A DNA stretch of 49,511 nucleotides from positions 1 to 49,511 of the forward strand of contig PGYT01000023.1 in NCBI GenBank assembly GCA_002839805.1, given 5' to 3'. Below are positions 19,220 through 27,639 of this stretch, in pieces. The stretch is from Ignavibacteriae bacterium HGW-Ignavibacteriae-2 (GTDB lineage: Bacteria; Bacteroidota; Ignavibacteria; Ignavibacteriales; Melioribacteraceae). The notes beneath the pieces were generated by a model, which was not told where the DNA came from, did no database searches, and was given only the letters and a program-made list of their open reading frames with translations. Positions within the stretch are counted from its first letter, which is position 1; each line of letters opens with the position of its first letter. The position numbers and the translations under genes are program-made.

Positions 19220-20407
19220 ATGACGAAAGAAAAAAATTATCATTTCGATTCAAAATGCGTTCATGCCGGAATTGGAGATTACGAGTTTGGGCCTGTTGTG
19301 CCCCCCATTTATCAAACATCAACTTTTAAATTCGAGAACGCCAAACATGGTGCGGATCTATTCAAAGGTGAAAGAGAAGGATATATTTATACAAGAATGC
19401 TTAACCCAACCGTTCAGGCGATGGAAAATGCTATCGCTGAACTTGAAGGAGGTTATAAGGGATTAGGTTGTGCAAGTGGAATGGCAGCGATAAGTACGAC
19501 TTTTTTTGCGTTGTTAAAATCCGGAGATCACCTAGTTTGTTCAAAAGCGGTTTATGGACCGACTAATACCTTAATCAATACTATAATATCTCAACTTGGA
19601 ATAACTGCAACATTTGTAGAAGCATCCCAAACAGAAGAAGTAAAATCCGCAATTAAAAAGAACACAAAAGTTATTTATATTGAAACTCCTGGCAATCCTA
19701 CATTATCAATAGCTGATCTTACAGCTATTTCAGAAATAGCTCATGAAAATAATGCCAAATTAGTTGTAGATAATACATTTATGAGTCCGGCCCTGCAACA
19801 ACCGATTCAATTCGGAACAGATGTTGTACTGCATAGTATGACGAAATTTTTAAACGGCCACGCGGACGTTGTTGCTGGAATAATTGTAGTTAAAGACGAA
19901 GAGACATACAAACATTTTCGCAAAACGCTAAACCAACTCGGTGGTGTTATCGACCCTTTTAACGCGTTCCTGGTTCACAGAGGAATTAAAACTCTTTCCT
20001 TAAGAATGCAGCGACATTGTGAAAACGCTTTGGTAATAGCCGAATGGCTTGAACAGCATCCTAAAATAGAGTGGGTACGATATCCGGGACTTAAAAACGA
20101 TCCTGATTATATGATTGGACAAAAACAACATACGGGTCCCGGAGGTATGATAACATTTGAATTAAAAGGCGGATTTGAAGCCGGCGAAAAAGTTATGAAT
20201 TCTGTAAAGTTCTGTCAGCTCGCTGTAAGTCTTGGAGGAGTGGAATCGTTAATTCAACATCCCGCTAGTATGACACACTTAACCATGGGTAAGGAAGCAC
20301 GCTCAATAGCCGGTATTACAGAAGGGCTGGTGAGACTTTCAGTAGGAATTGAAAAAGTTGATGATATTATTGCAGATCTAAAGCAAGCTTTTGACCAAAT
20401 AGACTAA
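19220..20407 (+). CDS. Cys/Met-metabolism PLP-dependent enzyme (methionine gamma-lyase/cystathionine gamma-synthase family)
   Basis: Fold-type I PLP enzyme of 395 aa acting on sulfur amino acids. The PLP lysine is Lys209 in 'HSMTKFLNGHADVVAG'. Asp184 in 'VVDNTF' binds the pyridine nitrogen, and 'YTRMLNPT' gives the phosphate-binding Tyr57/Arg59 of the neighbouring subunit. The C-terminal 'SLGGVESLIQHPASMTH' is common to gamma-lyases and gamma-synthases. Overall similarity looks closest to methionine gamma-lyase. However, the cysteine usual in that enzyme's active site (Cys116 in Pseudomonas) is Pro114 here ('YGPTNT'). Cystathionine gamma-synthase, gamma-lyase or O-acylhomoserine sulfhydrylase are therefore open alternatives. 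It lies between two terminators, so it is a single-gene unit. Confidence 0.88.
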   Translation: MTKEKNYHFDSKCVHAGIGDYEFGPVVPPIYQTSTFKFENAKHGADLFKGEREGYIYTRMLNPTVQAMENAIAELEGGYKGLGCASGMAAISTTFFALLKSGDHLVCSKAVYGPTNTLINTIISQLGITATFVEASQTEEVKSAIKKNTKVIYIETPGNPTLSIADLTAISEIAHENNAKLVVDNTFMSPALQQPIQFGTDVVLHSMTKFLNGHADVVAGIIVVKDEETYKHFRKTLNQLGGVIDPFNAFLVHRGIKTLSLRMQRHCENALVIAEWLEQHPKIEWVRYPGLKNDPDYMIGQKQHTGPGGMITFELKGGFEAGEKVMNSVKFCQLAVSLGGVESLIQHPASMTHLTMGKEARSIAGITEGLVRLSVGIEKVDDIIADLKQAFDQID

Positions 20408-20439
20408 CGCTAACAGATAGAAACTTTATTAAAATTAAT

Positions 20440-20463
20440 CCCGGTATTTTTACCGGGTTTTTT
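20440..20463 (+). terminator. Rho-independent terminator after the PLP enzyme
   Basis: Stem CCCGGTA (20440-20446) / TACCGGG (20451-20457) with a TTTT loop and a run of six T. It is in the gap between this gene and the convergent TPR gene. Confidence 0.88.
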
Positions 20464-20552
20464 ATATTAATAAAAATTGTTAGCAAATAATTTAATAAAA
20501 AAATTAAATGGCGAATTTGCCCGAAATTAAATTAGCTGAGCAACATTGATTT

Positions 20553-21992
20553 TTACAAACGGTATTTTTTTTCTAAATCCTGGCTTCTATATATCAAACG
20601 ATCGTTGTCAAAATCTTCAAGCATATCTATTAAATTTTTTACTTTTGATTTCGCCACATTTATATTCATATAAATATCTATCAATCCTTTGAATGCTGAG
20701 TAACGAACTGAACTATCTTCATTTTTTAAACAATTATAAAATGCCTCTTCCGCTTTATTTAAAAAATTGGTTTTCATATAGTATGAACCCAATAAAGAAA
20801 AAAACTGCGATTCCAATTCTACATTTGATTTGAAAGCGGGCCTGGTTTTTATAAATTTTTCAATATCTAAAACAGATTTTCCAAGTGAGATTTCTATTGT
20901 AAATCGATGAAGCCATTTGGCTTCATTCTCATTTTTAATTACTGTGGAAAAAATTTCTTTATATTTATCACTCAATAAAATTTCCAGCTGCTTTGCTTTA
21001 GCTTTATTTCCAAGCAACCAATTGTTAAAAACAATTATATATTGTGAATATTCAGCTACTCCGCGCCAAAGATTATGTTTATCAGCAAGAGCGTTTTCAG
21101 CAAACTTTATTGCCAGATCGGATTGCGCTCTTGTATGATAAAATCTGGCTTTTGTATAATCTTTTATCAAATTGTTAGAGTCGTTATTAATAATATTTTC
21201 TACACTTGTAAAATCTAAGAGGTTCATTAGCTCGTGACAATAAGCGTTATAAATTCTTTTATTTTTAGGAAATCTTTCTAAAAATTTCCTGTAATATTTT
21301 ATAGAGGCTATTTCATTATCTTCAAGATGAGCATATACTTCAATAAGGGTTAATGCGGTTTGTCCAAATGTAAGTGAACCTTTATTGTATGCTAATTCAA
21401 GATAGCGCAAACCTTTTTCCCGGTCACCCGAAAACCCCAGTACGCTAGCGACCAAGCTGGTTATACCGCTAAGTCTATCAGAATAATACTCCAGCATACC
21501 TAGCAATAGATAAGCATCATAAAAATCCGGGTCTTCGGTAATAATCTCCTGCATTATACTTTTTGCTTTTTTCCCTGCTGTAAAAGCGCCCCACCAGGAA
21601 CCATCCAATCCATTAGCTCTTGCCAGATAGCCATAAATTGCACCGTAGTAAAATTTCTCTTCAGTCTGGAATTTTGAGTCGCCGAATTTATCTAGAACCT
21701 TTTGACAGTAATCGACAAGTTCTTTGTTAATTTTTTTTCTGCCTTCATCACGGTTTTCAGAATTTAACTCGCGGACTTTCTGGCTGTATTCGAGCATTGT
21801 AGTATTTATATAATAATAATAGTACTTAGGGCTATTGGGATATTCATATATTTGTTCCCGCGAAAGTTTTTTAGCTTCATCAAATTCTTCGTTAAAACTA
21901 TAGTCTATAATTTTCTGGTCAATAGTATTTAGAGAAATAGGAAAGGAATAAATAATGCTGGAAAACAGCAAAATAATTGCAAAAAGTTTCAT
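20553..21992 (-). CDS. Exported TPR-repeat protein
   Basis: A 479-aa protein with the signal peptide 'MKLFAIILLFSSIIYSFP' and an almost entirely helical remainder with TPR-like repeats. Examples are 'DFYDAYLLLGMLEYYSDRL', 'KGLRYLELAYNKGSLTFGQ' and 'AEEAFYNCLKNEDSSVRYS'. A glycine-rich hydrophobic patch, 'SGITSLVASVLGFSGDREKG', interrupts the repeats and is typical of a family of Bacteroidota periplasmic TPR proteins. Such proteins act as protein-protein scaffolds. No enzyme motif is visible, and the partner is unknown. It is divergent from the hydrolase gene, with 55-58 bp between the starts. Confidence 0.78.
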   Translation of the reverse strand: MKLFAIILLFSSIIYSFPISLNTIDQKIIDYSFNEEFDEAKKLSREQIYEYPNSPKYYYYYINTTMLEYSQKVRELNSENRDEGRKKINKELVDYCQKVLDKFGDSKFQTEEKFYYGAIYGYLARANGLDGSWWGAFTAGKKAKSIMQEIITEDPDFYDAYLLLGMLEYYSDRLSGITSLVASVLGFSGDREKGLRYLELAYNKGSLTFGQTALTLIEVYAHLEDNEIASIKYYRKFLERFPKNKRIYNAYCHELMNLLDFTSVENIINNDSNNLIKDYTKARFYHTRAQSDLAIKFAENALADKHNLWRGVAEYSQYIIVFNNWLLGNKAKAKQLEILLSDKYKEIFSTVIKNENEAKWLHRFTIEISLGKSVLDIEKFIKTRPAFKSNVELESQFFSLLGSYYMKTNFLNKAEEAFYNCLKNEDSSVRYSAFKGLIDIYMNINVAKSKVKNLIDMLEDFDNDRLIYRSQDLEKKYRL

Positions 21993-22050
21993 ATAATTTC
22001 CAATAGATAAAGAATTGTAATAAGTTTACTAAAAAAATTATTTAAAAGTG

Positions 22051-22707
22051 ATGCCAATAGCTGAACAAAAAATAACAACTATAAAAACCGGCAGGTTTTT
22101 TTGTATTGGAGAACCCAATTTTAATATAAAAACCATCTGGTTTGTTTGTCATGGTTACGCGCAGCTTGCCAGAGACTTCCTGAAACATTTTGAAAAATTT
22201 GCGTGTACAGACAAATTATTTATTGCACCTGAAGCGTTAAACCGGTTTTATAAACGAGGATTTTACGGAGAAGTTGGCGCCTCCTGGATGACTAAAGAAG
22301 GACGCGATGAAGAGATAAAAGATTATATAACATTTATAAATAATATTTATCAAAAAATAACTGCGGGATTGAACACACCAAAATTAAGTGTGAACTTATT
22401 AGGTTTTTCGCAGGGGGCCGCTACGGCAATTCGTGTTTTTGAAGCGAATAAGTTTAATGTTGATCGGTTAGTGCTTTGGGCCGGAGAACCGCCACCTGAT
22501 TTGGATTACAGGAAAATCGCTATTCTTTCGGTGTCAGCAAAATTTATTCTCTTAATTGGAAATGATGATAAGTTGGTTAAGACGGAAACAATGAAGGAAA
22601 CAATTTCTCTTTTGAATGAAAACAAAGTTAGATATGAGTTAATTAAATACGATGGGGGGCATGAATTAACCGAAGACTTGATTAGAAAACATCTGATTCT
22701 CAAATAA
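22051..22707 (+). CDS. Alpha/beta hydrolase (phospholipase/carboxylesterase-like)
   Basis: Cytosolic serine esterase of about 218 aa in the phospholipase/carboxylesterase (abhydrolase 2) group. 'TIWFVCHGYAQLARDF' is the oxyanion-loop region. The nucleophile elbow is 'LLGFSQGAATA', the acid is probably in 'LLIGNDDKLV', and the His is in 'YDGGHELTEDL'. All triad elements are present. A GTG immediately before the ATG (22048) is an alternative start. The 3' end overlaps the convergent nucleotidyltransferase gene by 8 bp. Substrate specificity is not visible. Confidence 0.85.
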   Translation: MPIAEQKITTIKTGRFFCIGEPNFNIKTIWFVCHGYAQLARDFLKHFEKFACTDKLFIAPEALNRFYKRGFYGEVGASWMTKEGRDEEIKDYITFINNIYQKITAGLNTPKLSVNLLGFSQGAATAIRVFEANKFNVDRLVLWAGEPPPDLDYRKIAILSVSAKFILLIGNDDKLVKTETMKETISLLNENKVRYELIKYDGGHELTEDLIRKHLILK

Positions 22708-23377
22708 AATTGATTATTTCAGTCAATAAATTATCGAATTTAGTTCCAGAAAATTTCTTATAATCTTCCTCAGTATCAATATCTTCCAAAACGTTAATAT
22801 GTTCTGTTGACCATATTTTTTTTTGTTCTACAGGAAGTTCAATTTCTTTAAGAGATGTTTTTTGGCTGCTAACTATCAAATTTGTAAAATGCCTATCAAA
22901 TATAATTGGGTGCCCTTTTTTTCCATCATAACTAGGCTGAATCCAATTATAGGACGCGTCAATTTGATTGACGAATGATTTATAAAACAAACAAGGCAAA
23001 TTAGGCTGGTCTACAAAATGATACAAAAACCAATCGGTGGACTCTGCTGCGGAGATGGCCTTTTGCAAAGATGAAAACATCCCTTTGGAAAAATTTTCAT
23101 TGTAAACTATTTGTGTTTTTTTTTCGGCATCTATAATAAATTCTTTTAGTTTAGGTCTTATAATAGAGGAACTAAGGCTGTTTATAAGCCCTATCTCGTT
23201 ACGTATTATCTCATATTCATAACCCAGAACAACAACTATTTTATTACAAACAAGCGACATTTTAAGAATGATGCCGTTAATAAAAGACATTCCAGCGAAA
23301 GGGAGCAGTGCTTTTAATTTACCCATCCGGCCCGAATAGCCCGAAGCAATCAATATTCCTGTAATATTATAATTCAT
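22700..23377 (-). CDS. MocA/MobA-like nucleotidyltransferase
   Basis: A 225-aa NTP transferase that resembles molybdenum-cofactor cytidylyltransferase MocA and related proteins. The nucleotide-binding start is 'ILIASGYSGRMGKLKALLPF' (GxSxRMG...K). The metal-binding aspartate is in 'HFVDQPNLP', and 'SYDGKKGHPIIF' is the GHP substrate motif typical of MocA/MobA-type enzymes. It overlaps the P-loop NTPase gene by 11 bp and is translated after it. MocA activates molybdopterin for molybdenum hydroxylases such as xanthine dehydrogenase. No such enzyme is in the window, so the acceptor is inferred only from family. Confidence 0.8.
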   Translation of the reverse strand: MNYNITGILIASGYSGRMGKLKALLPFAGMSFINGIILKMSLVCNKIVVVLGYEYEIIRNEIGLINSLSSSIIRPKLKEFIIDAEKKTQIVYNENFSKGMFSSLQKAISAAESTDWFLYHFVDQPNLPCLFYKSFVNQIDASYNWIQPSYDGKKGHPIIFDRHFTNLIVSSQKTSLKEIELPVEQKKIWSTEHINVLEDIDTEEDYKKFSGTKFDNLLTEIINFI

Positions 23378-23861
23378 CCGGTCCGCTGATTATCTTATAA
23401 TTTAATTCGGTTAGATTATATTTATTTATAAAACTGCGAAGCAAAGAATCTCTCACTATAAAAAGTAAGTTGTATTTTTTATTTATAATACAGTCATCTA
23501 TTAAAAAAGTAATTACCGGTTCAAGTCCCTTATTTTCAAGTTCCAGCTTGCCAACCTCGTCTACTATTATCCAATCAGATTTACGTTTAGCCGAATACAA
23601 AAGACAAATTTTTGCCCATTCGAATGCTTTTTTGGAAAACCGATATTTACCAACTTGAACGAAATTTTTCTCCGCCAGACCAACTTCAAGGATTCTTTTT
23701 TCATTCGAAGCTAAATCAAGGAGATATCTTTTCTTACCTAAAATCGGTTGTGCTATACCTGAAACATTTGTTTTGGCAGAGGACCAATTAATTATAGAAG
23801 TTGTTTTTCCAGTTTTAATCGGCCCGGTTAATATATAAATGTTGATTGATTCAGTCATCAT
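23367..23861 (-). CDS. P-loop NTPase (THEP1/NTPase_1-like)
   Basis: A 164-aa single-domain P-loop protein. Walker A is 'TGPIKTGKTTS' (about 12-22). Walker B is 'SDWIIVDEVGKLELE', whose DE-(V/I)-G-K/P-(L/M)-E pattern is the signature of nucleoside-triphosphatase THEP1-like proteins (NTPase_1/DUF2478). It precedes and overlaps the MocA-like gene by 11 bp, so the pair is translationally coupled. Similar small NTPases occur near molybdenum-enzyme maturation genes. The role here is inferred from that context only. Met1 or Met2 may start translation. Confidence 0.78.
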   Translation of the reverse strand: MMTESINIYILTGPIKTGKTTSIINWSSAKTNVSGIAQPILGKKRYLLDLASNEKRILEVGLAEKNFVQVGKYRFSKKAFEWAKICLLYSAKRKSDWIIVDEVGKLELENKGLEPVITFLIDDCIINKKYNLLFIVRDSLLRSFINKYNLTELNYKIISGPDEL

Positions 23862-24000
23862 GTATAATTATGCAAATATTAAAATTCAATTAGGAAAACT
23901 TTGTTTTGCCAAAGAGAAGTTATAAAATATTATTGTATTTTTGCCAACTGATGAGAGCGACCTTAAAATTATTTTTCAAAAACAAACTTATTGGGTTATT

Positions 24001-25371
24001 ATGAACGAACCAAGAAAAATTATACTTGAAGAAAATGAGATACCTAGAAGCTGGTATAACATTCAGGCTGATATGCCCAACAAACCGTTGCCTGCGCTTC
24101 ACCCTGGAACGAAACAACCAATTGGGCCGGAGGATCTTTCAGTTCTTTTTCCGATGGAATTAATTAAACAGGAGGTCTCTCAGGAACCATGGATTGAAAT
24201 TCCGGAGGAAGTACGCGAAGTTTACAAAATATGGCGCCCCACACCATTATTCCGCGCGCTTAATCTTGAAAAAGCTTTAGATACACCGGCAAAAATTTAT
24301 TACAAATACGAAGGTGTAAGTCCGGCGGGCTCTCACAAACCAAATACGGCAGTTCCCCAGGCATATTACAACATGAAAGAAGGAGTGAAAAAGATAGCAA
24401 CCGAAACGGGAGCCGGTCAATGGGGAAGCGCTTTAGCATTTGCGTGCGAAAAGTTCGGTATAGAATTGGAAGTTTATATGGTTAAAGTAAGTTATGAACA
24501 AAAACCATTTAGAAAATTGCTCATGAATACTTGGGGTGCGGAAGTGTTCTCCTCGCCTTCGGATAGAACAGAATCGGGAAGGAATATTTTAGCAGAAAAC
24601 CCAAACTCTCCGGGAAGCCTCGGCATTGCTATCTCTGAAGCGGTAGAGCGCGCCGCAATAAGCGGTGGAACAAAAAAGTACTCCTTAGGCAGCGTCCTTA
24701 ATCATGTGCTTATGCATCAAACTGTAATTGGTCTGGAAGCCATTAAACAGATGGAAAAAGCAGGCGCATTTCCCGATATAGTGATAGCACCATTAGGAGG
24801 CGGGTCTAATTTTGCAGGGCTCTCATTTCCATTTTTACAACAGAAGATTAAAAACGGCAAAAAAATTAGGTGTATTGCTGTCGAACCGGCTTCCTGCCCA
24901 AAATTGACCAAAGGCGAATTCCGCTACGACTTCGGTGATACCGCGGGTTTAACGCCGCTTTTGCCAATGTATACCCTCGGGCATTCATTTGTTCCGGAAT
25001 CAATACATGCGGGGGGTTTAAGATATCATGGCGCGAGCGTGCTTGTAAGTCAATTGCTTAAGGATGGTTTGGTTGAAGCAAGTGCAATACATCAATTGGA
25101 ATGTTTTAAAGCTGGAGTCCTGTTCACAAATACAGAAGGGATATTACCAGCACCTGAAGCAACACATGGAATTGCTCAAGTAATTCGCGAAGCAAACAAA
25201 GCCAAAGAAGAAGGCAAAGAAAAAACAATTCTATTTAATTTATGCGGACATGGATATTTGGATATGTCAGCATATCAAGATTATTATGATGGCAAGTTGG
25301 TTGATCACGAATTGACTCATGAAGAATTACATTCTGGATTGAAAGTTCTTGAAACACCCACTATCGATTGA
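24001..25371 (+). CDS. trpB: Tryptophan synthase beta chain, TrpB2 type
   Basis: PLP enzyme of about 456 aa. I chose the ATG at 24001, because the ORF can only be extended upstream with a TTG start at 23941. The N-terminal '[14 protein letters not shown]' and the overall length mark the TrpB2 clade rather than canonical TrpB1 (about 400 aa). The PLP lysine is Lys113 in 'GSHKPN', 'ETGAGQWG' is the catalytic loop, and 'PLGGGSNF' binds the phosphate. '[11 protein letters not shown]' is the conserved C-terminal TrpB2 stretch. The enzyme condenses indole with serine. TrpB2 proteins often work without TrpA, and no trpA or other trp gene is nearby. Confidence 0.93.
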   Translation: MNEPRKIILEENEIPRSWYNIQADMPNKPLPALHPGTKQPIGPEDLSVLFPMELIKQEVSQEPWIEIPEEVREVYKIWRPTPLFRALNLEKALDTPAKIYYKYEGVSPAGSHKPNTAVPQAYYNMKEGVKKIATETGAGQWGSALAFACEKFGIELEVYMVKVSYEQKPFRKLLMNTWGAEVFSSPSDRTESGRNILAENPNSPGSLGIAISEAVERAAISGGTKKYSLGSVLNHVLMHQTVIGLEAIKQMEKAGAFPDIVIAPLGGGSNFAGLSFPFLQQKIKNGKKIRCIAVEPASCPKLTKGEFRYDFGDTAGLTPLLPMYTLGHSFVPESIHAGGLRYHGASVLVSQLLKDGLVEASAIHQLECFKAGVLFTNTEGILPAPEATHGIAQVIREANKAKEEGKEKTILFNLCGHGYLDMSAYQDYYDGKLVDHELTHEELHSGLKVLETPTID

Positions 25372-25385
25372 TTACAACTTTATAA

Positions 25386-25416
25386 AAGATGACATCTTTA
25401 TTAAAGATGTCATCTT
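25386..25416. terminator. Hairpin between convergent trpB2 and sucC
   Basis: Perfect 14-bp stem AAGATGACATCTTT (25386-25399) / AAAGATGTCATCTT (25403-25416) with a 3-nt loop. A short T run (TTTTAT) follows only when read on the minus strand, so it probably ends sucC transcripts best. It may also stabilise or stop trpB2 transcripts. Confidence 0.7.
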
Positions 25417-25426
25417 GAATTAAAAC

Positions 25427-26641
25427 CTACATTTTTAAAACAGATGTAACTTTTTCGGCCGCTTCTTTAAGGTTCATTGCCACCTCAAATGCTAATCCGG
25501 ATTTGTTTAATAACACGCCGGCTTCTTCGGCATTTGTGCCTTCTAATCTAACCACAACAGGAACCGTAACATCAATTTCTTTTACTGCGTCTATAACGCC
25601 TTGTGCAACCCTATCGCAACGGACAATTCCGCCAAAGATATTTATAAGAATTGCTTTTACGTTTTTATCGGAAAGAATTATTTGAAATCCGCTTTTAACA
25701 GTTTCTTTATTTGCGCCGCCGCCAACGTCTAAAAAGTTAGCTGGCTCACCGCCGGCAAGTTTTATTATATCCATTGTCGCCATTGCCAAACCGGCGCCAT
25801 TTACCATGCAGCCAACATTTCCGTCTAGTTTAATATAATTCAGATTATATTTGGAGGCTTCAACTTCCAACGAATCTTCTTCCGATAAATCCCTGAAAGC
25901 AGATATAACTGGCTGTCTATACAAAGCGTTATCATCAATGTTTATTTTAGCGTCGAGAGCTATAACCTCGTCCTGATTTGTAATAACTAGAGGATTGATT
26001 TCAAGTAAGGAAGAGTCGGTTTCTTCGTAGGCTTTGTATAGTTTTTGAATAAACTTTACAAAACTTTTAAATGCCGTGCCTTCAAGCCCCAATCCAAAAG
26101 CTAAATTTCTCGCCTGAAAAGTCTGAAGCCCAACTGCTGGATCAACCCATTCCTTAATAATTTTATCTGGTGTTTCTTCCGCTACTTTTTCAATTTCAAC
26201 ACCGCCTTCAGTTGAGGCCATAATTACGTTTTTGGACACGCTTCTATCGAGAAGTATTCCGAGATACAATTCTTTTTTATAGTCCAATCCTTCGGCAATA
26301 AAAAGTGTTTTAACAATTCTACCTTCAGGACCGGTTTGATGTGTAACAAGCAAATTGCCAAGCATCTTTTCAGCAAAAGTTTTTGCTTTTTCTAATGAGG
26401 TCGTAAATTTTACTCCGCCTTCAAGTATTAATTCTTCCCTGTTTTTAGGATTATATAATTTTCCCTTTCCGCGACCACCAGCGTGAATTTGTGATTTAAC
26501 CACATACTGATTTACACCACGACTTTGTAATTTTTTTATAGCCGCATCAAATTGCGATATTTTTTTTATAGCGATACCGTCTTGAATTGCCACATCATAA
26601 TTCTTCAAAATTTCCTTAGCTTGATATTCGTGTATTTTCAT
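25427..26641 (-). CDS. sucC: Succinyl-CoA synthetase (ADP-forming) subunit beta
   Basis: TCA-cycle enzyme subunit that makes succinate from succinyl-CoA with substrate-level phosphorylation. The start is ATG at 26641, giving the canonical 'MKIHEYQAKEIL'. A GAAGG SD (complement of 26647-26651) lies just upstream of it. An upstream TTG (26653) is less likely. ATP-grasp features include 'KSQIHAGGRGKGK' and 'LLEINPLVI'. The C-terminal ligase/CoA domain has 'GCMVNGAGLAMATMD', 'NFLDVGGGA' and 'INIFGGIVRCD'. About 404 aa is slightly longer than the E. coli protein (388 aa). The partner sucD is not adjacent, which is unusual compared with proteobacteria. Confidence 0.95.
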   Translation of the reverse strand: MKIHEYQAKEILKNYDVAIQDGIAIKKISQFDAAIKKLQSRGVNQYVVKSQIHAGGRGKGKLYNPKNREELILEGGVKFTTSLEKAKTFAEKMLGNLLVTHQTGPEGRIVKTLFIAEGLDYKKELYLGILLDRSVSKNVIMASTEGGVEIEKVAEETPDKIIKEWVDPAVGLQTFQARNLAFGLGLEGTAFKSFVKFIQKLYKAYEETDSSLLEINPLVITNQDEVIALDAKINIDDNALYRQPVISAFRDLSEEDSLEVEASKYNLNYIKLDGNVGCMVNGAGLAMATMDIIKLAGGEPANFLDVGGGANKETVKSGFQIILSDKNVKAILINIFGGIVRCDRVAQGVIDAVKEIDVTVPVVVRLEGTNAEEAGVLLNKSGLAFEVAMNLKEAAEKVTSVLKM

Positions 26642-26966
26642 TTTTGCCTTCAAGTTTTCTTAATAGAATAAACAAATTTATTAACAATTTATTTTTAATA
26701 GAAATGGAATTTAGAATAATTTGAAATCAATTGATCTATTGCGTTGGAATATTCCCTTTTTTGTAGAGAGATTACCAATATTTTTTAGAATAACCATTAA
26801 GTTATAATTCTCCTAAGGAATATTCTATAATAAGATCAGTTTAAGATAAGATTGTTTTTAACAAAACAAAGTGGAATTAACTTTTTAATTGCAATGAAAT
26901 TTAAAATAAATTACTTTTAATTAGCTTTTCCTATCGCAAAAAAACAATCAAAAAAAGGAGTGCTTC
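26642..26966. other. Divergent promoter region between sucC and the DUF1579 gene
   Basis: A 325-bp AT-rich non-coding gap that must carry promoters for both divergent genes. It contains the palindrome GGAATATTCC at 26746-26755 and a second copy, GGAATATTC, at 26817-26825. These are possible regulator sites. No RNA gene or coding sequence is visible. Confidence 0.4.
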
Positions 26967-27548
26967 ATGAGAACAATAAATTTGCTTTTTCTGGTATTAT
27001 GTTTTGCTGTAGTTACACTAGTTGCTCAAGATCAACCCAATCAGGATGAGTCACAAAAAGCCTGGATGGAATATATGGCTCCGGGATGGGCGCATGAGCA
27101 CCTTGCAAAAGGAGTCGGCGAGTGGACATACGAACAAAAATTTTGGTCGGCTCCAGAAACAGATCCACAGATAACTTCAGGTACCGCAGTTGGTGAAATG
27201 ATAATGGGAGGAAGATATTTAAAATCAAAACACACTGGAACTGCATGGGGTATGCCATTTGAAGGCATGAGTATAGAAGGATACGATAATGCCACGCAAG
27301 AATTTATGATGATCTGGATAGACAACCTCGGTACAGGATTTGCAAACGCAAAAGGATCTTTCGATAAAGAGAATAATCAAATAATATATATGGGAACAAT
27401 GATTGATCCAATTAAGAAAATAGAAATAGATTTTAAACAGGTTGCAAAAGTAGTTGATAACAACACTTCAATGTTCGAAATGTTTATGAATGACCCAAGT
27501 GGAAATGAATTTAAAGTTATGGAAGCAGTTATGAAGAAAAAACCGTAA
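26967..27548 (+). CDS. DUF1579 exported protein
   Basis: A 193-aa protein with signal peptide 'MRTINLLFLVLCFAVVTLVAQ' and a strong SD (AAGGAG at 26955-26960). The mature part fits DUF1579: 'LAKGVGEWTYEQKFW', 'GTAVGEMIMGGRYLKSKH', 'GMSIEGYDNATQEFMMIWID' and 'GSFDKENNQIIYMG'. These form a lipocalin-like beta barrel of unknown ligand. It is monocistronic and divergent from sucC, and a bidirectional terminator follows. Function is unknown in the family. Confidence 0.85.
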   Translation: MRTINLLFLVLCFAVVTLVAQDQPNQDESQKAWMEYMAPGWAHEHLAKGVGEWTYEQKFWSAPETDPQITSGTAVGEMIMGGRYLKSKHTGTAWGMPFEGMSIEGYDNATQEFMMIWIDNLGTGFANAKGSFDKENNQIIYMGTMIDPIKKIEIDFKQVAKVVDNNTSMFEMFMNDPSGNEFKVMEAVMKKKP

Positions 27549-27587
27549 AAATTAATACGACTATTAATATTAAGCTAATTATAAAAT

Positions 27588-27624
27588 AAAAAACCCGGTG
27601 ACTTTAAAGCACCGGGTTTTTTTA
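27588..27624. terminator. Bidirectional terminator
   Basis: Stem AAACCCGGTG (27591-27600) / CACCGGGTTT (27610-27619) with loop ACTTTAAAG. It is flanked by A's on the left and T's on the right, so it can end both the DUF1579 transcript and the convergent pruA transcript. Confidence 0.9.
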
Positions 27625-27639
27625 ATTAAAACCTAACAA

